Shown here in pieces: positions 51,530-61,085 of a stretch of DNA of 64,000 nt (positions are counted from its first letter, which is position 1; every line of letters starts with the position of its first letter). The position numbers were made by a program, and so were the translations under genes. The notes below the pieces were generated by a model. The model did no database searches. It was not told where the DNA came from and worked only from the letters and a program-made list of their open reading frames with translations. The stretch is from Niebla homalea. Taxonomy: Eukaryota; Ascomycota; Lecanoromycetes; Lecanorales; Ramalinaceae. The stretch spans positions 1 to 64,000 of the forward strand of contig JAHGAU010000024.1 of the NCBI GenBank assembly GCA_019925105.1, written 5' to 3'.

Positions 51530-52215
51530 TAATAAATTACCTATTTTTTATTAAGTTATTTAAAGTTTTTAATAATTATAAAATTTTATAAAACGTTTTC
51601 CGCTTTATTTAAAGTAATAATATACGTTAATATTGAATACCGTTACTATGAAAAAGCTTTTATAAAAGTAATATAATTTACTTTTTCCTAATTAATAAAT
51701 AATAATTACTTAATATTATTTATACGATATAATATAATATAATTGTTAACTTATTATTAAGCTTAGCCCGTGGCTTCCTTTTATATACTCTCTTTAACCT
51801 TTATTTTATTTAAATAAGTTTATACCGTAATTATAAAGCGTAACCTACCTTTAAAGTTAAATTTACGTTATAATATCTTAACGTACCCTTTATAATTTAT
51901 GTTTTCCAATATAAAAAAGATTATAATAGGTAATTATTTCTTTTACGGTTTACGACTTACTTCTTATAGTAGAAATTATAAGAGATTAAAGAAAAAATAG
52001 ATTGAATTAAATTATATTAAAATATTACGAGAATAATTTATTATATACCGTATAATTAAACGCTTAACAATTTTATTTAATATTATACCATCCAATTTAC
52101 CGTTTAACGGTTTTATCTTACTCCTTCTCGGGTAACGTTCCGTTATAGTATTTACTTTATTCGTTACTTTTTTCGCTTTACCTTTACCATTTAATTCCGG
52201 CGAGGGTAAATCCAT
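51530..52215 (-). pseudogene. Unidentified coding relic starting MDLPSPELNGKGK
   Basis: An ATG at 52,215 opens a minus-strand frame with 67 codons free of stops, starting 'MDLPSPELNGKGKAKKV' and continuing 'ITERYPRRSKIKPLNG'. After the first TAA the same frame continues to about 51,530 with only TAA/TAG stops, including 'ENINYKGYVKIL*RKFN' (near 51,860-51,910) and 'VKESI*KEATG*A' (near 51,770-51,800). The basic, Pro/Ser-rich N-terminus could be a nuclear-targeting or gag-like segment. The gene family is not recognised. The surviving N-terminal codons make this one of the best-preserved gene starts in the window. Confidence 0.5.
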
Positions 52216-52656
52216 TATTAATAAATTATATTTATATCGTCTATACTTATATAATTAGGTTAATAATATTTAAGGTTTAACCTTATAAATGATCTAAATA
52301 TTACTTAATATTTATAACCTTTTTACTTGGTTAAATATAGGAATTAAGAAACGTTATTATATTATTTATTTTACTTATATATTAAAAAACCCGCCTATAT
52401 ATTAAGGCTATAATTCCTATTAATTATACAGTATAAGATCTTCGGGATATATATTTATATAACCAGGAAATTATAAATTAATATAATAAGGTTATTTAAA
52501 CTTTATTAAGAAAAATTATTTAATATTAATTAAAAGTCTATTTGAATTAAGGTATTAAATAAAGCTTAATTTAATTATTTGTATTATTAATATTAAATAT
52601 AATTAAATTAATAATATTAATAGTTCGGATCCTGGTTTATTTAATTACCTATATTA
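52216..52656. other. Degraded DNA left of the chromovirus
   Basis: RIP-type sequence, probably upstream of the minus-strand relic that starts at 52,215. The last bases before the LTR are the AATTC target duplication. Confidence 0.45.
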
Positions 52657-52661
52657 AATTC

Positions 52662-53019
52662 TGTTAGACTGACTCCGCTGGCGGCACGCCGGCGGGACTA
52701 ATAAAGGTAGGTATAGAGACGTGACGTTACGGTCTGGATACTTAGGTACCACTTTAATAAATAAATTGGTAATAAGACTAATTCTTAAGGGACTCAGAAA
52801 GAACTAAGGTATAGCCTTTACTTAAGGTAAAGGTAATAATTACCCCGCTTTACGCCTATTGAGCTACGGCTTATAAATGACGTATATTAAGGCCGTTGCT
52901 AAGGCCCTTTATTAAGGCCTTTTACTAAGGCCCTTCATTAAGGCTTAACGGCTTACCTTAACGCAGCAATATAACGTATTACTATAGCGCCGGCGTAAAG
53001 ATAACGTTAACTGCTAATA
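52662..53019 (-). repeat. 3' LTR of the chromovirus (left copy, 358 bp)
   Basis: Direct repeat of 60,008-60,339. Its outer (left) end is nearly unmutated (gttagactgactccgctggc), while its inner end is RIP-mutated (gataacgttaactgctaata). It is 26 bp longer than the other copy because it has two more 13-bp units of the type aaggccctttatt (about 52,892-52,945). Confidence 0.95.
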
Positions 53020-53023
53020 ATTA

Positions 53024-53034
53024 TCTCCCTTTTT
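53024..53034 (-). promoter_or_regulatory. Polypurine tract of the chromovirus
   Basis: On the minus strand AAAAAGGGAGA lies four bases before the 3' LTR. This is the position and composition of the primer for plus-strand DNA synthesis in LTR retrotransposons. Confidence 0.75.
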
Positions 53035-53039
53035 ATACG

Positions 53040-55150
53040 TTAATCTTTAAGGCATAAAGAAATATATTTAAGAAACTAGCGTAAAGCCGGTTAAGTATAA
53101 GGCTTATTAAAAACCTATTATTAAACCCAATAAAAAAAAGGTAAAAGGAAAAAAGTCCTTAAATATATATATAAATATAATAATATTTATCCAATAATAA
53201 TATAATAAAGGCACTTTACGTTAATAAATAATTAATATAACGTATAAAGCTTATTAAAAACTTTTTTATAAAATTTAATAAAAAAAAAAAAAAATAAAAA
53301 AAGAATTTTTATAATATTAATTAATAATTACCTAGGGCTTTACTATTAATTTATTACGCTATAATAAAAATACATATTATTATAAAAATAATATATAATT
53401 ATAATAAAGTTTTTATTTTATTTTAAACTTTTTCTCTTTTTTCTTTAATAGTTTTAATCGCTTTTATAAGAATAATATATTAAAAGTTTATATAAGTATT
53501 TATAAGTTAATACGTATATAGCTATATACCCTTGTTATCCATATTATTATTATAGTAAATAACGTTAACGTTACGTAAACGTTTTATTTACGTTAATAAT
53601 CCGTTTATTTTTATTTATTAATAAAATATATAAGTTTATTTTAATCTTTAAGCAATATAATATATACGTAATAATGCCTTATTAACGTAAATATAAATAT
53701 AATATTAATAATATATATAATAATGCCTTATTTAACTTATTTCTTATAAAATAAACTTTTATACTGGCGGGGCTTTTTATTCTGCCGTAAATATTATAAT
53801 AAATAATATTTTTCCCGTTATTTTCCTATAAGTATCCTTAACGCCGTTAGACCATTATTACTTTAATATATATATAGTTCCCGGATTAATTATAACCTCG
53901 GGTAACTTAATAAATACGTAAATATTAATCGATTAATACGCGGTTTATTAAAACGTAAGCTTAATACGTACGGAAGCGTAATAAAATTCTTTAAGATTTT
54001 AAAGTTTTCCGGTTAAATATTGGTTAAACGTTAATTACCGTTAATTAAACGGAATATACGCTTTATTAAATTACTTTAAAAGTTAAAAGGGAAATATTGG
54101 TCCTTTAAATTAAGAAAAAAACGTTTATTATTTACGTTAAAACAACAGAAAAAAAGGTTATTTGGCTTAAAAAGTAAATAAGTAAATTATAATTTAATAA
54201 TAAAACGATAATATTAACGTTTAATAATTAAATCGGCTTAATATAAAAGGTCCGGGCCCTTTATAAAAATTAACTCCGTTAAAGAATTATTTTTTATTTC
54301 TTAACCCTATATCCGGAGTAAAAAGAATAAACCTTAAGCTTATAATATCCGATAACTTAAGAAATAAAAAGGAGGAGGGAAATACGGGTTTTAACTTATT
54401 TAAAGAAAAGGAAGAAAAGATTATATTTTCTTTAACGGCGCCATTAAGGGGGTCAACTTTAACTTTTAAAAATAATACTTTAAAATCGAATTAAGGAGCC
54501 CCTCCGGTAAACAATATTAAAAAAAGGCCTTTAATTAAAGCGGAAAAAAAAGCGGAAAAAAAAAAAGAGAAGGATAAAGAAAATATAACGCCTTTATATT
54601 TATTTTTAACCTTATTAATTTATGTATAAGAAAAAAGGGCCCGCGTTAACGCGGAGTTATAGATTATTCTTTTATTTTTATACGTTAATATTATTAAAGT
54701 TTAACGTTAAATATTAAAGTTAATAACGTTAAACGTTAAATGTTTATAATCTATATATTATTAAAAGTAATATAACGGATAATATTATAAAAGTTACTAG
54801 AACGTTAATATAACCTTAATAAATATATTTATTGATCTCTTATTATTTTAATAACTTTATTTATTTAATATCCTTAACTCAATAATACGTTAAACGTTTA
54901 TAATTTAATGTTTACGTTTTTTTACCTTTAATATTATCGCGGTTATTATTAAAGTTACTTTTATTAATTATAATATTATAATAAAAATAATTATTTCCGT
55001 AACGCCGGCTTATTTACGTATATAGTATTTATAATAAATAAAGTTATTAATTAAAGCTTAAACTCTAATAATCTTATAAAAAAATAATATATAAGGGTTA
55101 AATAATTATAATATTAATTATATATATAATTATTAACCATATATATAACC
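53040..55150 (-). pseudogene. Unexplained region between chromodomain and 3' LTR, possible extra ORF
   Basis: About 2.1 kb separates the end of pol from the polypurine tract, far more than usual for a chromovirus. On the minus strand pieces of a frame with Gln-type stops are readable around 53.6-54.3 kb: 'FKILKNFITLPYVLSL', 'FNKPRINRLIFTYLL' and 'SNNGLTALRILIGK*R'. I do not recognise the product. It may be an additional ORF of the element or an older nested insertion. A perfect 14-bp palindrome CCGCGTTAACGCGG lies at 54,641-54,654. Confidence 0.4.
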
Positions 55151-55159
55151 TCCGCCGTT

Positions 55160-58100
55160 ATAACGTTATAACCTTATTTATATCTCCTTTTACTTTATAT
55201 TATTTCATTATATTATTCCCGTAATTCCTGGAAATACTTTAAGTCCGTTTCTGGTACTTATTAATTATATTTAAAGCCTTAGTTAACCTATTTAATTTAA
55301 TATTAAACGCTTTTTTTACTTTTAACTTTATTAATAATTTCTTTAATTATTTATTCTTCTTTATTATTAATTAATTTAAGTATTTATATTATAGTTTCCG
55401 TTGTTTAATCGCCGGCGTAAATATAATAAGGCTTTAAAAGAAAAATATAAATAATAAAGTGGATTTAATAAATAATAAAAAGGAATAAGTAGTACGCTTA
55501 TATTCCAATTTTATTATTGATTTTAAAGGGTCTTATAAATCGAGGTATAAGCTTTTTACTTAATTACTTTAACTTAAGGGTTTTAATATTTAATATTATT
55601 AAATTATTAACGTTATATAACTTTAATTTATATTTTTTATTATACGTTTTTTAAGTCAATTTAATAATATAATGTTATCGGTCCGTTAATATTAATCGTA
55701 TTTTATATAATATTTTAACTTTATCTTTTATTATAAGTATCTTTTTTTTATAGGTTTATCCTTAAGTTTAAAATAAATATCTAGATTATAATTATATATC
55801 ACTATAAAAAGGTTATAATTTAAAGTTAAGTATTCCGAGTTTATATAAATAAATTCAGTTAAAAAAAGTAGCTTTATTTAATTTACTTATTTAAAGCTAA
55901 TAAAAGTCCTTAAATATTATTTAAAGCCTTAATTTTAACGCTTTATCTAATTATCCGTTTATAAATAAAAAGCGGTACTTAGTTTACGCTTTATCTTTAC
56001 GTAATAATATATTAAACCCCAGAATTTATTAATAAATAAAAATCCTTAATTAATTACGATTTTAACCGGTATATTATATTATAATATAATTTCTTAAAGA
56101 AAAGGTCCGTTAACGTAACGGTATTAATTTATCTTATTATAAAGAGGTATCTATATATCTTTATATATTTATTTATAATTATTAAAATTAAATTATAAAC
56201 GTTACCTTTAACCTTATTCACGGATAAGCCGATAATAAAGTTTATATTAAGTTCTTTTTAGGGTACGGCTGGTTAAAAGAATAAAGTAAATTCATTATAA
56301 AAACGGTAATATAATACCTTAATCCTTTAATAAGTATCGTACGTTTTAATATAATTATTAACTTAAGCCTTTAAGCCGTCTTAATAATATTTACGGGTTA
56401 AAAGCTTATAAGTTTTTTCGGCTTTAAAATAATCCGTTAGCGGATTATTATAATATTTATTAATCAGCTTTTCTTTAACCGTTTTATCTTTAAGGACGTA
56501 TATATAGCTTTTATAAATTATAAGGTTATTAAGATTAAATTTCTAAGTATTATTATAACTTTAATGAAAATATATTAACGTTACGTTATTATCCTTAATC
56601 TTATATATAAACGTATTATTAATTTATAAATCCTTAATAAATAACTTAATCAGCTTAAATTCCTTATAAGGCCCTTTAAGTAATTATTAAATCTTTTTTA
56701 CGGGATAATAACTTAAATACTTCTTAAAGTAAATAATAATTAATAATTAATAACCGCCGTCCATTAATGTTTTATTAACTTATCGGATTAAAGTATAAAT
56801 TTATTCTATAAGGTAAATAATAAAATAATATTAAAAAATGAAATTCCTTTATAATTTAAACGTCTTAATAAAAAATTAATAAGGTTTATTTTATTTTAAT
56901 AATAAAATACTTTAAAATTATAATTAATAAGTTTTAAGGCTTACTTAACCTAATATAGGCTTAACGCCGGCTATTTTATAAACCCTTAAAGGTTATTATA
57001 ATCTATTTATATTTAAATAACTTTAAGGCTCCCTTTTAAATAATATTATTATTACTTAAACGCTATAATAATAATGAGGAGCTCTTAATTATACGTTTTA
57101 TAATTCTATTTAATAAAAATTATTTTTCTAAATTAATACATAATTAAGCGTTAATAATTTTCCTTAAATTATTAAGATAAGATACCTATAATAATAAAGT
57201 TAAATATATTAATCTTTACTTATACCCTCCGCTTTAAGTTAAAATAACGGAGTAATAACGTATTAATAAATATCTTATAAAGCCGGCGGAACGTTATATT
57301 AACCGTATTATTCCACTTTAACGGGCTAACCTTCTTTTTTTTTTTATTGCCTTTAAGTAAATTAATTAAAGGCTTAATTATCCTTAAATATTTATAAATA
57401 AAATAATAATAAAAATTTATAAAGTTTAAAAAAACCTATATATCCCAGTAAATTTTTAAGGTAGGTTAATCCTTAATAATTTAAATACGTTCTTAATTTA
57501 TTTAAATTCCTTTAATAAAAACGATAAACCCTAAGAATTCTACTTAAGTAATATTAAATTAATACTTCTTAAGGTTAACTTAAAGTTAAAATTAATAAAG
57601 TTACTTAAGGATTTATTAAATATAACGTTAATAATCCGCCGGATTTTTATTAAATATTAAAATATCGTTTAAATAAACCATATAAGTTATATTAATAAAA
57701 ATTAATAAAAGTACGATTAATATAAGCTTAAAAGGTTATTAAAACGTTAATTAACTTAAACGGTATAACGAAATACTTAAAGTAGTTATAACGCGTATAA
57801 AACGCTATCTTTTATTTATCGCCGGACTTAATCCGTAACCGGTAATAAATATCCTTAAAGTCTAACTTAATAAACCGTTTAAAGCTATTCAACCGGTTAA
57901 AAGTCTTAATAATTAAGGGTAATAAATATCGATTTTTAACTATAACCGTATTTAATTTACGGTAATCGATATAAAGATAAAAACCGCTATCCTTTTTAAA
58001 TATAAAAAGGATTAAGGTACTTACGGGCGATATTAAATAATAAATTTAACCCTAGGCTATAATATCTTTAAGATACCGTTAAAGCTCCGTTAACTTTACT

Positions 58101-58700
58101 TAAAATAGGTTATATAAAGGATTATATAATAATTCTTTACCGTTTAAATTAATAATATAATCCCTTTATTTTAATTTAAATAAAATATTAATTATATTAT
58201 TGAAAAAAACATTTATATATTTATTTAACTCTTTCGGGACGTTCCGGTTAATAAAGTCTTTTATAATACTTATATACGTTAAATTATTTTAAGGGATTTA
58301 AAGTATTTTTAAGCGCTTTATTATTATATTTATATAAATAATTATAAAAATTTTATTAATTTCCGTTAAACTTTAACCGAAATTATAAACGTTATTAATT
58401 TATAATTTATAAGAATTAATTTTAAAATATTATTTATCCGTTACCGGATCGATTATTATTTATAAAACGTATAAAATTAATAAATTAAAGATTACGTTTA
58501 AATCTTCTTAATTAATAACGTAAAAAAGTATTTTATATTGCTTTTATTACCCTTAATTATTAACCAAATAATATTATAATTAATAAATATTATAATAAAA
58601 GATCTACTTATTATTAAGAAAAGCCGTTTACGGTAAAACGGTAAAGGTTAATTATAAATCTTATTAAACCGTATATATTTATAAAATTAAATTTACTTAA
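55160..58700 (-). pseudogene. Chromovirus pol relic (PR-RT-RH-IN-chromodomain)
   Basis: Read on the minus strand. RT: 'EL*RYLKDIIA*G*I' (about 58,040-58,090), 'ISPVSTLILFIFKKDS' and 'GFYLYIDYRKLNTVI' (57,940-57,990, family LRxCVDYRxLN), and the active site 'MVYLNDILIFNK' (57,648-57,683, family VxYLDDILIFS, first Asp now Asn). Then 'VEFLGFIV' (about 57,520-57,545) and the RNase H connection 'VFLNFINFYYYFI' (about 57,410-57,450, family FLGFANFYRRFI). Integrase: 'RKYY*DGLKA*V' and 'KTYDTY*RIK' (56,310-56,395, zinc-binding His/Cys now Tyr), 'INFIIGL' and 'LIIINKYIKIYRY' (56,150-56,235, catalytic region), and 'PRFIRPFKI' (55,520-55,545, GPF-type motif). Chromodomain: 'V*Y*IK*VN*GFKYN**' and 'VPETDLKYFQELRE' (55,210-55,310). 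Pol would produce and insert element DNA. Confidence 0.93.
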
Positions 58701-60007
58701 GTTTTAATATTAATTAATATACTTAATAATTAAAGATTATCTTAAAAACTTATTTAACCCTTAATAATAAAAGTTAAATATACCTTTAATTATCTCTTTA
58801 TTAATTCCGATTTTAAAACGTTACTGAAACTTTATTGTTTTTTAACGTATTATCCTTTTTATAGGATTTTACGCTTATTATTAAGATTTTATCTTATAAA
58901 ACGGTAAAATAATTGGATATATAATAGCCCTTTCCGTAATATATATAATATTTAATATTCTTATTTACTTTAAGGGCGGTATCGGAATTTTTAAATATAA
59001 CTTTACGCTTTTAATTATAAGAATTAATTTTAATAAAAATACGTACCGGCTTTAAGCCGTTAAAACTAAATTTAAATACCTTATTTTTAAGGGATTTACC
59101 CTTATTAACTTTTTAATTATTATTAATAATACGCTTTAAGTTATTTTTTTATATAATCGTTATTATTATAATATTATCTTAAATTCTTAATACTTTATTA
59201 ATTATAAGGATTTTAATTTTAAGCTCCGGTAAAAGCTTTATAAAAAATATATAAGTATAAAACTTATTTAATAATAATAATAAGTCTTTTTTTATAATCT
59301 TTAAAATATTATGAAATTACGTTATTTTTTAATTAAAACGTTATTTAATATCCTTAAATTACTTATAATAAATAAACCGGCGGTTCTCCAGATTAATTAT
59401 TAAGTTTAAAAGTTTATCCTTAAGCTTTTAATAACTTATTTTATTAATTTCCTTATTTAATAAATTAAAGATTTTATAAAAGATAAACCTTAAATAAAAA
59501 ACTACCTTTTTTCTTTTAATAAAGAAGTATTTAAGATAAAGTATAAATTATTTCTTTAAGTTAATAAATTATATTTAATATTTACCTTTAAATTTATTTT
59601 AATATAGCTTAAGTTTTTCCGGATAAAAAAACTTATTTTTATAGGGTAAAATAAAAGTTATTAACGGTACGTTATTAATATAAAGCTTAATAATAGGGTT
59701 AATGCAAAAAAAAGTCCCGGAATATAAACCCTTATATTACGCGTTAACGTGGCTAAATATATACTTTTAATAAATACGATTTTCGGCCTTAAGCCAATTA
59801 ACTTTAAATTATAATTCCAGAAATTAAGCTTATTAAACCGTAATATTACGGTAGTATTTTACCGTTTTAATTTACTTAATTATAATAAAAGGGTTCTTAA
59901 CCGAAAAGTAAATATCGCCTTCCTATTTTAAGGTTTATTAAGTTAATTAAGTATTTATTATAATGGTAACGTCGGGTTTTCTCCTTAATAAGGAAGAAGA
60001 ATTAAAA
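58701..60007 (-). pseudogene. Chromovirus gag relic with zinc knuckle
   Basis: Between the 5' LTR and pol. A mutated CCHC knuckle reads 'KYYIYYGKGYYISNYFT' at about 58,905-58,960, with Tyr in place of each Cys and His (C-x2-C-x4-H-x4-C). Downstream 'SLSKFNFINIYGLIRF' (about 58,660-58,710) matches the truncated gag relic at 36.5 kb. The upstream part is too degraded to align. I saw no convincing tRNA primer-binding site next to the 5' LTR (bases just below 60,007), which may be RIP-damaged. Confidence 0.75.
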
Positions 60008-60339
60008 TATTAAACTGACTTTATTAACGGTATACCGGCGGGACTAATAAAGGTAGGTATAAAGACGTAACGTTACGGTTTAAATACTTAGGTACCACTT
60101 TAATAAGTAAATTAATAATAAGATTAATTCTTAAGGGACTTAGAAAGAACTAAGGTATAGCCTTTACTTAAGGTAAAAATAATAACTACCCCGCTTTACG
60201 CCTATTAAGCTACGGCTTATGAATAACGCATATTAAGGCCGTTATTAAGGCCCTTTACCAAGGCCTAACGGCCTACCTTGGCGCAGCAGTATGGCGCACC
60301 ACTATAACGCCGGCGCAGAGATGGCGCTAGCTGCTAACA
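60008..60339 (-). repeat. 5' LTR of the chromovirus (right copy, 332 bp)
   Basis: Direct repeat of 52,662-53,019. Here the inner (left) end is RIP-mutated (tattaaactgactttattaa) and the outer (right) end is spared (gcgcagagatggcgctagct, ending CTAACA). The central part shows scattered C-to-T and G-to-A differences between the two LTRs, nearly all transitions. Confidence 0.95.
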
Positions 60340-60344
60340 AATTC

Positions 60345-60769
60345 ATTGCTTATATTATTAATTTTAAATTTAATTTAAGATAAGATATGTTAATTATCGT
60401 TTCAATGGTTTATTTAATTTAAGGTTATCTTAATTATTTAAGTACGTTTTATTAGAATACGGCTATTTTTATATACTTATATATTAATATTATTAGAATT
60501 TTAACGCTTATTAATATTTTTAAATTATTAAAAAGTATACTTTAATTATATTATTTATTATATTTTTCCCGATTTTAATTAATATACTCCGTTTTATATA
60601 TATTATTTATACCTTCCCTATTTCTTTATTTAATTATTAAGCGTATTAAGGATGGACTATTTTGATATTTTCGGTTTAAGCCTTTATACTTCGTTAAAAC
60701 TTACGTATACTTTCTTAGGTTTAATTTATTTATTTTATATTTGATTATCTCTTTAATATTAAGTTTATT
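60345..60769. other. Degraded DNA, nothing recognised
   Basis: RIP-type sequence right of the chromovirus and its AATTC duplication. Confidence 0.45.
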
Positions 60770-61085
60770 TATGAAATATTAAGTTTATTTATATTTTTTA
60801 AATTTACTTATCTTCCTTTAAATTTACTTATCTTCCTTAAACTTATTTATCTTCCTTAGATTTATTTATCTTCCTTAAATTTACTTATTTTCCTTAAACT
60901 TACTTATCTTTTTTTAGACTAATTTATCTTCTTTAAATTTATTTATCTTCCTTAGATTTATTTATTTTCCTTAAATTTATTTATCTTTTTTTAAACTTAT
61001 TTATCTTTTTATTTTATTTTAAATTTACTTATTTTGTGTAGATTTATTTAACTTCTTTTAAACTTATATAATTATATATATAATA
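60770..61085. repeat. 19-bp minisatellite (AAATTTACTTATCTTCCTT)
   Basis: About 13-15 imperfect copies, best at 60,797-60,960, decaying to the right where cttcctt becomes cttttttt. The plus strand is pyrimidine-rich. Differences between copies are mostly transitions (aaactt, agattt, aaattt). Since 19 is not a multiple of 3, this is unlikely to be a coding repeat. Confidence 0.85.

Larger units (their letters stand above)
52662..60339 (-). mobile_element. Ty3/gypsy chromovirus, complete but RIP-inactivated
   Basis: A 7.68-kb LTR retrotransposon in minus orientation. Both LTRs have matching ends (TGTTAG ... CTAACA, with TG or CA mutated to TA on the inner sides), and the element is bounded by a perfect AATTC duplication (52,657-52,661 and 60,340-60,344). 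In element order: 5' LTR (60,008-60,339), gag with zinc knuckle, protease region, RT, RNase H, integrase with GPF-type motif, chromodomain, about 2.1 kb of unknown sequence, polypurine tract, 3' LTR (52,662-53,019). A chromodomain after integrase places it with the chromoviruses, which use it to target heterochromatin. Frames are closed by many TAA/TAG stops, so it cannot be active. Confidence 0.95.
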
